Of a stretch of 51,451 bases of DNA, positions 27,082 through 34,819 are shown piece after piece. Source of the stretch: Planctomycetaceae bacterium. Lineage in GTDB: Bacteria > Planctomycetota > Phycisphaerae > Phycisphaerales > SM1A02. A program made the translations under genes and the position numbers. Under the pieces are notes generated by a model. The model had not been told where the DNA came from. It did not search any database and saw only the letters and a program-made list of their open reading frames with translations. The DNA lies in contig JAIXVI010000194.1 of NCBI GenBank assembly GCA_027483065.1, positions 1 through 51,451 of the forward strand, written 5' to 3'. How positions within the stretch are numbered: the first letter of the stretch is position 1; each line of letters begins with the position of its first letter.

Positions 27082-27262
27082 CCGGCAGATCAATCGGTGC
27101 ACGGCACGTGCCCGGCACTGACGGCACGTGCCAGACACGTGCCGTGCACTGGCTGGCACCAGGCGCAAGTCAAGAAAATCCAACTGGTTAGAACCGCGTC
27201 ACGTCGGTGCCTGGCACGTGCCTGGCACCTGCCGGAACTCCACGGCACGTGCCGTGCACCGT
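27082..27262. repeat. Cluster of GGCACGTGCC palindromes
   Basis: Perfect palindrome GGCACGTGCC occurs at 27103-27112, 27123-27132, 27213-27222 and 27244-27253, with a degenerate copy near 27135-27143. The copies extend to longer imperfect dyads such as CACGGCACGTGCCGTG (27241-27256, perfect). The region lies between the start of the RdgC-like gene and the end of hpnH. I saw no other copy in the window. Confidence 0.85.
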
Positions 27263-27278
27263 CGAAGCGTGCGAGAAA

Positions 27279-28451
27279 TCACGCCGACTGCTTGAGCCGC
27301 AGCACGCGCTTGCCGCCCTCGCCCTCGACATCCTCCGCAAGCCCAAGTTGCACCAAGTGGAGCGCCGGACCATGCGGCTTCTTCGCCTCTTCGGCGAGCC
27401 GCGACTTCGCGCTCGGATTCGCATACGCGTTGAAGACCATGGCCTTCACGGTCGCGAACAGCCCGCCGAAACTCGAGAACGTGTGGTCGACCGCGCTCGC
27501 CTCGTACCCCGAGTGCACCATGCAGTTTGCACACTTCGGATTGCCGGACGCGTGGCCGTAGTTTTCCCACACCGTTTCGTCCATGAGCTCAGCGAACGTC
27601 TCCGCGTAGCCCTCTTGCAAGAGGTAACACGGCTTCTGCCAACCGAAAAGGTTGTAGCAAGGCATGCCCCATGGCGTGCATTCGTAGCCGCGCTTACCCA
27701 TCAGGAACTCAAGGAAGAGCGGCGACTGGTTGAACACCCAGCGACGCTTCCCATCCTTGCGATTCGAGAGAATCATCTCAAACAGTTGGTTCGTTTCGCG
27801 ACGCTTGAGGAAGCCCGTCTGATCCGGCGCCTTGTCGTAGGCGTAGCCCGGAGAAAGCATCATCCCTTCGACGCCGAGCGCCATCATCTCGTCGAAGAAT
27901 GCGCGCACCGCGTTTGGATCGGCGCCCTCGAAAAGCGTCGTGTTTGTGGTCACGCGGAAGCCCATCTTGACCGCAAGGCGAATGCCTTCGACGGCCTTCT
28001 GGAACGTCCCCTCGCGGCAAACCGCGAAGTCATGGTTCTCTTCGAGGCCGTCCATGTGGACGCTGAAGGTGAGGTACTTCGACGGCTTGAAGAGCCCTGC
28101 CTCGAGCTTCTCCTTGAGGAGCAACGCGTTCGTGCAGAGGTAGATGTACTTCCGACGCGCGACGAGCCCTTCGACGATCTCCTTGATTTCGGGGTGGAGC
28201 AGCGGCTCACCGCCCGGAATCGAAACCATCGGCGCACCGCATTCTTCCGCCGCGTCAAAGCACTGCTGGGCCGTGAGGTGGCGCTTCAAGATGTGCGCGG
28301 GATACTGAATCTTGCCGCAGCCGGCGCACGCGAGATTGCAGCGAAAGAGCGGCTCGAGCATGAGGACGAGCGGATAACGCTTGCGCCCACGGAGCTTCTG
28401 CCCAAGGACATAGGTGGCAACAGTCCACATCTGGCTGATCGGGACGCCCAT
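27279..28451 (-). CDS. hpnH: HpnH-type radical SAM protein (adenosylhopane synthase)
   Basis: A 390-residue radical SAM enzyme. HpnH couples 5'-deoxyadenosyl to diploptene to give adenosylhopane, the entry to C35 extended hopanoids. Features: hydrophobic N-terminal region (VPISQMWTVATYVLGQKL), EPLFRCNLACAGCGKI with the CxxxCxxC [4Fe-4S] motif at about residues 42-49, VSIPGGEPLLHPEI (GGEP, SAM binding), YLCTNALLL, GYAYDKAPDQTGFL, and a C-terminal domain with the conserved cysteines of CTPWGMPCYN, GWQKPCYLLQEGY and CANCMVHSGYE. The order and motifs match HpnH closely. ATG 28451 has AAGAGGTG 7 nt upstream. No squalene-hopene cyclase or other hpn gene is in the window. Confidence 0.93.
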   Translation of the reverse strand: MGVPISQMWTVATYVLGQKLRGRKRYPLVLMLEPLFRCNLACAGCGKIQYPAHILKRHLTAQQCFDAAEECGAPMVSIPGGEPLLHPEIKEIVEGLVARRKYIYLCTNALLLKEKLEAGLFKPSKYLTFSVHMDGLEENHDFAVCREGTFQKAVEGIRLAVKMGFRVTTNTTLFEGADPNAVRAFFDEMMALGVEGMMLSPGYAYDKAPDQTGFLKRRETNQLFEMILSNRKDGKRRWVFNQSPLFLEFLMGKRGYECTPWGMPCYNLFGWQKPCYLLQEGYAETFAELMDETVWENYGHASGNPKCANCMVHSGYEASAVDHTFSSFGGLFATVKAMVFNAYANPSAKSRLAEEAKKPHGPALHLVQLGLAEDVEGEGGKRVLRLKQSA

Positions 28452-28973
28452 CGCGAAACACCTCTTGAAGAACGGCGTTGGGTGACCAACGCCTACATGC
28501 CGCCTCTGCGGCGTCGAACAGCCTCCCGGACGCATCGGAACATTCCGAGAACGGGTCGGGGATTCTACGGAAAATCGCATCTTCGTTCGAACCGCTCGTG
28601 GCCTCGCTGCCGTAGCGCGCGGATGCCCCGAGCCATCGCCCTTCAAGCCGAACACCTCAGCCCGACCCAACGGGCGGTTTTCGCTTGGCTCCAAGGGACG
28701 GCACCCGAACTGGCCGTGGTGCAAGCGTTCCATGCGTCGTTCGCGAAGGTCAAGGGGGCCACGAAGCACTCGGCCAAGCGCGCAACCGCCGCAGCCCACC
28801 GTATCGCACGGCGTGTGTCGAAGGCGATCGAAACTCCATCGGGGAGTGGAGGTCTCGGAACGCGTAAAAGTGACGAATCGCTCCGACGAGATGCGATTGC
28901 AGCTCGGACCGACACGCCGTTCTCGGATATCTTCCGCGGCGAGCGTTGTAACAAAGGCGCTCACACACACCGC
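28452..28973. other. Intergenic region between divergent hpnH and a sigma-factor gene
   Basis: Promoters of both genes should lie here. The sigma-factor frame is open upstream through ATG 28623, so an extended form of about 351 residues is possible but lacks an RBS. I see no separate gene. Confidence 0.4.
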
Positions 28974-29678
28974 GTGAGCCCTTCTTCACATTCATCTTCG
29001 CAGACCGCCGCCAACGCCTCCGCGCACGCGACAACCCGCGACCAACGCTCGGACGAACAGTTGGTTGTGGCGCATCGCGCAGGCGATTCCGGCGCACTTC
29101 GCGTCCTGATCGACCGTTACAAGAGCGAATTGCACGGCTTTCTGACACGCTTGGTTGGAAATCGCACCGGCGCCGACGACGTCTTCCAAGAAGCGTTTCT
29201 GCAGGTGCATCTCTCGGCGGACAACTTCGACGAAGAACGCCGCTTCAAGCCGTGGCTCTACACCATCGCCGCAAACAAAGGTCGTGACTACCTGCGCCGA
29301 CAAAAGCGGCGCTCTGCGGTGAGTCTCGATGCTCCGGTTGGAGCCCAGTCCGATGCATCACTCGTCGATTTGCTCGACGGAAACGACGCTGCTCCCGCGT
29401 CTTCTCTCGAAGCGAGCGACGAAGCGTCGATCGTCAAATTCGTGGTGGATGAGTTGCCCGGACATTTCCGCGAAATCCTGCTACTCGCGTACTTCCAAAA
29501 GATGAGTTACGCGCAGATTTCAGACAGCCTCGCGATTCCACTCGGCACAGTGAAGAGTCGCTTGCACGCTGCAGTCGCTTGCTTCGCAGAGAGTTGGCGA
29601 ATCGCCTGCGCCCGACGCGGCATTCGCGTCGACGCGAAGCCCCTGCCGCTCCGCGCACGGAAGGAGGAAGACGAATGA
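28974..29678 (+). CDS. ECF-type RNA polymerase sigma factor
   Basis: About 234 residues. Region 2: DEQLVVAHRAGDSGALRVLIDRYKSELHGFLTRLVGNRTGADDVFQEAFLQVHLSA ... FKPWLYTIAANKGRDYLRRQKRR. Region 4: ELPGHFREILLLAYFQKMSYAQISDSLAIPLGTVKSRLHAAV. These are diagnostic of ECF sigma factors. The start is uncertain: GTG 28974 lies just before a Ser/Ala/Thr-rich N-terminus; the frame stays open to ATG 28623. The stop overlaps a 23-codon ORF as ATGA, and that in turn overlaps the partner anti-sigma-like gene, so the three are translated as one chain. Confidence 0.85.
   Translation: MSPSSHSSSQTAANASAHATTRDQRSDEQLVVAHRAGDSGALRVLIDRYKSELHGFLTRLVGNRTGADDVFQEAFLQVHLSADNFDEERRFKPWLYTIAANKGRDYLRRQKRRSAVSLDAPVGAQSDASLVDLLDGNDAAPASSLEASDEASIVKFVVDELPGHFREILLLAYFQKMSYAQISDSLAIPLGTVKSRLHAAVACFAESWRIACARRGIRVDAKPLPLRARKEEDE
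29661..29670 (+). promoter_or_regulatory. Strong Shine-Dalgarno inside the sigma-factor gene
   Basis: AAGGAGGAAG lies 7 nt upstream of the ATG at 29675, within the last codons of the sigma gene. It is one of the strongest SDs in the window and drives a 23-codon ORF, not the anti-sigma-like gene directly. Confidence 0.75.
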
Positions 29679-29746
29679 AACTCTTCCCCGTGTCGTGTCC
29701 CGTTCCCCCGCCTACGCACATGTTTTTGAGCAGCGTCGCCGCATGA
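29675..29746 (+). CDS. 23-codon mini-ORF linking sigma and anti-sigma-like genes
   Basis: Encodes MKLFPVSCPVPPPTHMFLSS plus VAA. Its ATG overlaps the sigma-factor stop (ATGA, 29675-29678) and its TGA overlaps the ATG of the following gene (ATGA, 29743-29746). A near-perfect SD precedes it. The composition (Pro cluster PVPPP) could slow ribosomes. It may serve only to carry ribosomes between the genes rather than to make a useful peptide. The alternative is that the next gene starts at GTG 29695 and this frame is incidental. Confidence 0.5.
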   Translation: MKLFPVSCPVPPPTHMFLSSVAA

Positions 29747-30753
29747 ACCGAGAGAACGACACCAACGACGCGCACGCGAACGATCGCACGAGTGAAGGCA
29801 CGAGCGAAGGCAATACGCGCGCGCCTGCGACGCTCACGGAACCCGATTGCGCGGCCATCGACATTCTGATCGAGCACGAGTTCGATCTCGCGAAAGCAAC
29901 CAACGCACATCCAGCGCTTGCCGCACGCCTCGCGGCGGCATCACAACTCTTCGGGCGGCTCGATTCTTACGAGGCTGAGCCCGTAGATGAAAGCCTCGTC
30001 GATCTCACGCTCGCGCGCATCGCGCGTGAAGACGAAGCGCAAGCCGCGCGCATGCGCCTGGAACCCGCGGCTCAACCCAAACTGGGCTCAGGTCGCTGGC
30101 ACGATTTCATTGCGATTGCTTGCGCGGCCATTCTGCTTGTTTCCATCGGCGCACCGATTTTCGCGTGGATGAGCGGTCGAAATGCGGATCTCCGTTGCAG
30201 CGAGAATCTCCGTCAACTTGGCGGCGCTATCGCGGCGTACCACGGGGATCACCGAAGTATGCCTATTCAGGCATCGCTGCTCCCGAACTTCTCATCGCTT
30301 GGCGGCTGGCAAAAGTATCGCAATAGTGATCATCTCGACCCACTCGTGGACGGCCAGTACTGCAGCGAGGGCTGCACTGCCTGCGGCAACGACACCACCG
30401 GCGAGGGCTACGCCTATCAAGTGCCCCACGCGATGGCAAACTTCGCATGGGGCGGTGGATTCCGCGCCCCCGCTGTCGCCGATCGCAATCCCGTCATTGA
30501 TCTCATGCGTCGCGGACGTTCGGTTGGCACGTTCTCGATGAACAGCCCTGAGCACGGCGGACGCGGCCAGAACTTGCTCTTCACCGATGGCTCGGTGGAG
30601 TTTGTCGCGACGCCAGTCCTTGCTCTCCCCGCGTCGGCCCAAATGCCGAGCCACACCGAGAACATCTGGATTCCGATGGATCGCGGGCAACTTGAGGATG
30701 GCGTCGACGCCCCCATCGACTGGATCGGGTTCGACATCTTCCTCATGCAGTGA
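29743..30753 (+). CDS. Membrane anti-sigma-like protein with DUF1559-like C-terminal domain
   Basis: A 336-residue protein with one membrane helix (FIAIACAAILLVSIGAPIFA, about residues 122-141). The cytoplasmic N-terminal ~115 residues are acidic and helical (CAAIDILIEHEFDLAKA, VDLTLARIAREDE) as expected of an anti-sigma domain, although the zinc-binding HxxxCxxC motif is absent. The outer domain begins RCSENLRQLGGAIAAYHGDH and contains SPEHGGRGQNLLFTDGSVEFV, which is the H-x9-DG plus 'N-L-x-Q-x-x-x-A-x-x-x-Y-H' pattern of planctomycete DUF1559 prepilin-like proteins. Translationally coupled to the sigma factor, so inference is that it sequesters it. ATG 29743 was preferred to the in-frame GTG 29695. 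Confidence 0.8.
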   Translation: MNRENDTNDAHANDRTSEGTSEGNTRAPATLTEPDCAAIDILIEHEFDLAKATNAHPALAARLAAASQLFGRLDSYEAEPVDESLVDLTLARIAREDEAQAARMRLEPAAQPKLGSGRWHDFIAIACAAILLVSIGAPIFAWMSGRNADLRCSENLRQLGGAIAAYHGDHRSMPIQASLLPNFSSLGGWQKYRNSDHLDPLVDGQYCSEGCTACGNDTTGEGYAYQVPHAMANFAWGGGFRAPAVADRNPVIDLMRRGRSVGTFSMNSPEHGGRGQNLLFTDGSVEFVATPVLALPASAQMPSHTENIWIPMDRGQLEDGVDAPIDWIGFDIFLMQ

Positions 30754-30863
30754 GCGAGGCTTTCGAGCCGCGAGGTTGGATGGTCGCGCCGAGCTTGATG
30801 CGCCACCTGCAACCCAAGACCTCGCCTCTCTCCGATAACCCAACGTGATCATGGGCGACGGCC

Positions 30864-30891
30864 TTGCGTCTTCCAAGGGTTCTGCTATCTT
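30864..30891 (+). promoter_or_regulatory. Candidate promoter of rpmI-rplT
   Basis: TTGCGT (30864-30869), a 16-nt spacer and TATCTT (30886-30891). Transcription from here would give a leader of about 20 nt before rpmI, including GGAAG 8 nt upstream of its ATG. Confidence 0.5.
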
Positions 30892-30918
30892 CATCGACCC
30901 TCTAGAACGGAAGTACCT

Positions 30919-31176
30919 ATGCCGAAGAACAAGAGCCACAAGGGCCTCGCCAAGCGCATCAAGATCTCGAAGAAGGGCAAGATTCGCTTCGGCCGTCCGC
31001 ACAGCCGGCACCTGAAGTCGAACAAGGCAGGCACGCAGATCCAGAGCTATCGCAAGCGTCGTTACGCGCGCTCTGGTGATATCCGCGCGCTCAGCAAGCT
31101 CTTGTTCCGTCCGCTGCTCTCGCAAGAACTCCACGATTTGCGTGAAGCAAACCGCGAAGTTGCTGTTGCGGTCTGA
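30919..31176 (+). CDS. rpmI: 50S ribosomal protein L35
   Basis: Basic 85-residue ribosomal protein: MPKNKSHKGLAKRIKISKKGKIRFGRPHSRHL... is the L35 signature. Typical L35 has 60-70 residues; here about 20 extra C-terminal residues (LLSQELHDLREANREVAVAV) follow. It is upstream of rplT as in the usual infC-rpmI-rplT cluster, but infC is not present in the window, the upstream neighbour being the anti-sigma-like gene. It is presumably under the promoter at 30864-30891. Confidence 0.95.
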   Translation: MPKNKSHKGLAKRIKISKKGKIRFGRPHSRHLKSNKAGTQIQSYRKRRYARSGDIRALSKLLFRPLLSQELHDLREANREVAVAV

Positions 31177-31346
31177 CGCGAACAGAACAACAAGCGAAGC
31201 AAACATCACAGCGTTTCTCGCGACGCACTTCGTTGGAAAACTCTCCTTCGAAGTCGTTCGCAAAGACATCACGGACCAAAGATCGTCGGGTCCGAAGTGC
31301 TTGGGTGGTACCAAGCCCCCGCCGGTCGCAATCAAGAGGTTGAACC

Positions 31347-31721
31347 ATGTCACGCGCACGTAAGGGTGCAGCACGCACCCAGGCCCGCCGCAAGCTTCTC
31401 CGCGAGGCTCGCGGCTATTACGGCACGAAGTCCCGTCACAAGCAACAGGCGAAGGTCGCCATCATGCGCGCAAAGCGCTACGCATGGCGCGACCGTCGCG
31501 CCCGCAAGCGCGATTTCCGTGCGCTCTGGATCACCCGTATCACGGCAGCCTGCCGTATGCGCGGCACGCGTTACTCGCTCTTCATCAACGGCCTGCAGCG
31601 CGCTGGCGTTCTTCTGAATCGCAAGATGCTCTCGCAGATCGCGATCGAAGACCCGAAGACCTTCGACGCGCTCGTCGATGTCGCGAAGAAGAACACGACT
31701 GCGATCCCAGCCGCGGCCTAA
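31347..31721 (+). CDS. rplT: 50S ribosomal protein L20
   Basis: A 124-residue ribosomal protein that binds 23S rRNA and is needed early in 50S assembly. The N-terminal MSRARKGAARTQARRKLLREARGYYG, the RDRRARKRDFRALWITRI core and SLFINGLQRAGVLLNRKMLSQIAI are diagnostic. SD AAGAGG lies upstream. The 170-bp gap from rpmI is longer than usual and could host L20-mediated control of the operon (known in E. coli and Bacillus), but I see no clear rRNA mimic. A terminator follows. Confidence 0.97.
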   Translation: MSRARKGAARTQARRKLLREARGYYGTKSRHKQQAKVAIMRAKRYAWRDRRARKRDFRALWITRITAACRMRGTRYSLFINGLQRAGVLLNRKMLSQIAIEDPKTFDALVDVAKKNTTAIPAAA

Positions 31722-31767
31722 GCCGTTCTTGAGATCGCTCGCTTCTCGCGAGTTTCATTGAGACCCC

Positions 31768-31803
31768 CACATCGCCCGCATCTCGCGGGCGATGTGCTTT
31801 TTG
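31768..31803 (+). terminator. Rho-independent terminator of rpmI-rplT
   Basis: CACATCGCCCGC-ATCTC-GCGGGCGATGTG (12-bp stem) followed by CTTTTTGG. It lies 47 bp after rplT and just before the convergent methyltransferase gene. Confidence 0.9.
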
Positions 31804-31815
31804 GTGATCTCGCGC

Positions 31816-33564
31816 TCAAGCGAGCCTAGCCCGCGTCTTCCAGAATTGCATCGTCTCGTGCAAAGACTTGCCCTCAAGTCCGTGCGCACGACAGGACACC
31901 TCGGCGAAGTCCGCGAGCAGCGCCGCGCGCTTTACCTCGACGCGCTCTCGCGAGATCTGCCGAAAGATCCGCGCACTTTCGCCCCAGAGCGCGATGTCAG
32001 AAGGCGTCGGCATCGCGAGGAGTTGTTTCGCCGACAACTTGATTGCTCCAGAACTGAGCGCGCTACCGGCATAGAGCGCGACTGCACGCGCCGCGACCAC
32101 TGGCGACGCGATCGCCGCCGCAACTTTCCAGAGATCCGCCGCGCGATGAGGCTGCACCGTCAGAAGCGGCACGAGCGGAACAGCGAACCCCGCTTCGTCG
32201 ACCCACGCCTCCATGATCTTCGTCTGCGTCGCCACGAGCACCTTCGGCGTGCGCCGCTGCTCGAGCCATGCGCGCATCTTCGGCTGTTCGGACAACGCGT
32301 CGAGATCGATCGCTGGGTGTCGCCGCGTGTTTCGAAAGATGCGCACATCACAGACACCCCATCGATTGCACGCAAAGTCAATGTGCTTGGTCGTCACGAG
32401 CGGCGCGACTGCACGCGGATCTTCGATCAACGCTGACTGCAAACCGTAGTACTGATCGCGAAAGTCGGCTGTTGCCGAGGCGAAGTTTCCAAGCGTCGCA
32501 CCCTCAGCGACTTGAATTGCCGTCCTTGGTGCTCCAAATGCTTCCGCGAGGAGCGGTGACCACGTCGAATCTCGTGTGCTCGGCGACCATTCGCACGACG
32601 ACAGTGGTTTGAACTCGGCTCCAAACGCTCGCCGCACCGATGTCGATTGCCTTTGCCTTGACGTCGTCGGGCCGCGGCCGCGCGAGAGTCTGTCGCGTTC
32701 CAAAACCACGCCACAGACGCGCACGTTCGCATCGGTGAAGAATCCTTCATGCGCCGACCAAATCGCGTTCAATCCCGCGATTTCCAACGCGCGCGCACGT
32801 GCGGCCCCTGCGTCACCGGCGGACAAAAACGAAATCGGCATGACAAACGCGAGTCGGCCGCGCGGCTTCAAGCACTCAAGTCCAACGAGAAGAAACGCCG
32901 TCGCTCCGTCGGCGTAACGTCGTACGGCGCCGTGCGTCGCAACCGAAACGGCCCGCGCGCGAGAACGCGAGGCAACAGTCCCCCGCTTCAACTGGCTGAG
33001 AAACGGCGGATTCCCAAGCACCATGCCAAACTCGCAAACGCCAAGGCGCGCGCGAACCTCAGCATCCAGTGCGTCGCCTTTGATCACATGCAGCGCAAGT
33101 GCCTGCGCGACCCGCTCCCGCACCTTGGTACTCGTGCGCGCGGGTAAGAGTGCCAGCAGCGCTTCGCGCGCGAGACGAACCGCTTCGGCGTCAAGATCGA
33201 TGCCATACACGCGATCCGCCAGCACAGACGCGATGGGCTCTTTCGTCCGGCGCGCCCACTCCTTCGTCATCGCGACCAAAAAATTCCCCGATCCACACGC
33301 AGGATCGAGGAAAGAGCCCAACTCCTTCAGCGCGCGAACGCCGTGCAGTGCTTCGTGAATCAGATGATCAACAAGCGCCGGTGGTGTGTAGTGCGCACCG
33401 AGCGCTTTGCGCCGAGAAACTCCACCCCGTGCGCGCTGGGTATCGAGCGCATGGAGATGCGCGCGCTCAGCGGTTGCAGTTGACTCAGGCTCAGATCGAC
33501 GATGCACGCGCGAAAGGTACGCGCAGCGGTCACGACGCGCGAGCAAGCTTGAACATCGAAACAA
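31816..33564 (-). CDS. Orphan N6-adenine-type DNA methyltransferase
   Basis: About 582 residues. SAM-binding motif I is FLDPACGSGNFLV (about 85-97) and the catalytic NPPF motif is at about 185-188, typical of gamma-class N6-adenine methyltransferases of the Eco57I/N6_N4_Mtase type; an upstream GAHYTPPALVDHLI is the usual lead-in (motif X). The C-terminal ~300 residues are presumably target recognition (FRDQYYGLQSALIEDPRA, ...VLVATQTKIMEAW). No endonuclease, specificity subunit or phage gene is adjacent, so it may be a regulatory or BREX/type IIG-derived orphan; it lacks a recognised nuclease motif. The start is unsure: TTG 33564 gives the longest form, GTG 33507 a shorter one. No SD for either. 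Confidence 0.82.
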   Translation of the reverse strand: MFRCSSLLARRDRCAYLSRVHRRSEPESTATAERAHLHALDTQRARGGVSRRKALGAHYTPPALVDHLIHEALHGVRALKELGSFLDPACGSGNFLVAMTKEWARRTKEPIASVLADRVYGIDLDAEAVRLAREALLALLPARTSTKVRERVAQALALHVIKGDALDAEVRARLGVCEFGMVLGNPPFLSQLKRGTVASRSRARAVSVATHGAVRRYADGATAFLLVGLECLKPRGRLAFVMPISFLSAGDAGAARARALEIAGLNAIWSAHEGFFTDANVRVCGVVLERDRLSRGRGPTTSRQRQSTSVRRAFGAEFKPLSSCEWSPSTRDSTWSPLLAEAFGAPRTAIQVAEGATLGNFASATADFRDQYYGLQSALIEDPRAVAPLVTTKHIDFACNRWGVCDVRIFRNTRRHPAIDLDALSEQPKMRAWLEQRRTPKVLVATQTKIMEAWVDEAGFAVPLVPLLTVQPHRAADLWKVAAAIASPVVAARAVALYAGSALSSGAIKLSAKQLLAMPTPSDIALWGESARIFRQISRERVEVKRAALLADFAEVSCRAHGLEGKSLHETMQFWKTRARLA

Positions 33565-34102
33565 TACGGAACCGCCTGCAGTCAGCGTCGCAGCCGGCGT
33601 GTCGTGGGCGCTGACCCCCGAGCCTCATGCTCCGACCATGTTGCATGCACGCAAACGCGATCGACTCGAAACTGTGCACGGATCCGTGCAAGAACCCGCC
33701 TCGGTCGCCAAAAATGAACGAACCCGCTTGCGCGGGTTCGTAACGGTTTCGGTGTGCTGGTGTGCTGCGGTGTCCAATCGCTGCACGCCGAGTTCTGTCT
33801 CGTGAAGTTGCCTAGCTTTGTTTGGTCTTTCGGTGTTCCCTCCACCGTGGCCTTGCGGCCCCCAAACCCTCCTCACTACTCGGTGACCTCGCGTGCGGTC
33901 CGCATGTCGTCCAACAGTGCGAACCCAACTGCTCGATCGTTGCCATCAACTCACTGACTCGCCATCCACTCCTTACCGTCACACGGCACTCGTACGCGCG
34001 TTGCTGCCCGGTCCAGGGGCGCTTGCACTTTGACGGGGTGGCTCCTGTCAAGCCAATCTCGTGTTTCGAACAAGCATGAACTCGTTCGAAGTGAGAACTC
34101 CG
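33565..34102. other. Intergenic region without a supported gene
   Basis: Contains a minus-strand terminator at 33709-33741 and otherwise no gene I can support. Two short opposing open frames (about 33812-34051 on minus, 33822-34079 on plus) exclude each other and have no RBS or recognisable content. The GC content appears lower than the neighbours by eye. A small RNA ending at the terminator is possible. Confidence 0.45.
33709..33741 (-). terminator. Rho-independent terminator (minus strand)
   Basis: ACGAACCCGC-TTGC-GCGGGTTCGT, a 10-bp perfect stem, followed on the minus strand by TCATTTTTGG. The nearest minus-strand gene upstream ends at 34103, leaving a ~360 nt 3' stretch. Confidence 0.75.
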
Positions 34103-34597
34103 TCATTCACGAGGCAGGCCGATCGCGATTTCCATCGCTGCGCCTTGGACGATTGGTTCGATGCGAGTCCGAGTGCGATTTTGAAGAGGCCGTGCAGGTG
34201 GCACAGCATTCCGATTGTCCAGATCGGACTCCTTCAACTCACTCTCGGCTTCGGTCGTTCCAACCGCTGCCATGCCAAACTGATCCATCGATGAACGAAT
34301 CGAATCGCCCTTCGTTTCATTCGAAGAGGCTTCGTTCGAAGCTGCTCGGCGCGAAGTCAATTGGGAGGCGCTCGTCCCAAACGAGTCCATCCCTGAATTC
34401 ATCCCAAGCGAACCCCTACCCGGCGTGTCCGCAAGCGAACCCGCCGCCGACCCGATCATGATGGTTGGGAGAACACCAACCAGCACGAACAGTGCTGCTG
34501 CTCTCGCAAGGCGATGGGAAAAATCGCCTTTCAAGCGCTTGCCAAGTGAAAAACCCGTAAAAACGGGCCCACTGGGCCATCCACGTTTCACAGACAT
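34103..34597 (-). CDS. Predicted exported protein
   Basis: A 164-residue protein with a long n-region (MSVKRGWPSGPVFTGFS...), a hydrophobic signal segment (AAALFVLVGVLPTIMIGSAAG) and a low-complexity, Ser/Met/Asn-rich mature part with imperfect repeats (SGMDSFGTSASQL and SSMDQFGMAAVG). No family is recognised. It lies downstream of the flagellin 1 terminator on the same strand. AAGG is 7-8 nt upstream of the ATG at 34597. It is likely a lineage-specific secreted protein, but it could be a spurious frame. Confidence 0.55.
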   Translation of the reverse strand: MSVKRGWPSGPVFTGFSLGKRLKGDFSHRLARAAALFVLVGVLPTIMIGSAAGSLADTPGRGSLGMNSGMDSFGTSASQLTSRRAASNEASSNETKGDSIRSSMDQFGMAAVGTTEAESELKESDLDNRNAVPPARPLQNRTRTRIEPIVQGAAMEIAIGLPRE

Positions 34598-34723
34598 GAG
34601 GGACCTTCTCTCCCTTTTGAGGGTCCCTCCCTCCGGGACGCAAGGTAGCCCGAGTTCGGGGGCTGTCCAATGGAAAGTCGAAAAATTTCGTCGCCGCGCT
34701 GAAGAGGCCGATCGGTCGCTGAT

Positions 34724-34762
34724 GCAAAAAGAGAATGGGGGCGGCCCCTCCGGGCCGCCCCC
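34724..34762 (-). terminator. Terminator of flagellin 1
   Basis: On the minus strand GGGGGCGGCCC-GGAG-GGGCCGCCCCC followed by ATTCTCTTTTTGC. The 11-bp GC-only stem and T-tract make a strong intrinsic terminator 57 bp past the stop. Confidence 0.95.
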
Positions 34763-34819
34763 TCTTTCTCATGTATCCCTTGCGGGCGCCTCCGCCCCGC
34801 TCTCGGTGAGCCCGAGGGC

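Noticed and set aside
28623-28973. Extra N-terminal 117 residues of the third sigma factor from ATG 28623
   Set aside because: No RBS and no domain; region 2 begins only after 28974. Kept as an alternative start rather than a separate gene.
31816-33564. Restriction-modification system
   Set aside because: Only the methyltransferase is present; neighbours are rplT and a small exported protein.
33812-34079. Opposing 80-codon frames in the gap downstream of the exported-protein gene
   Set aside because: They overlap each other almost fully, lack SD sequences and show no family features.
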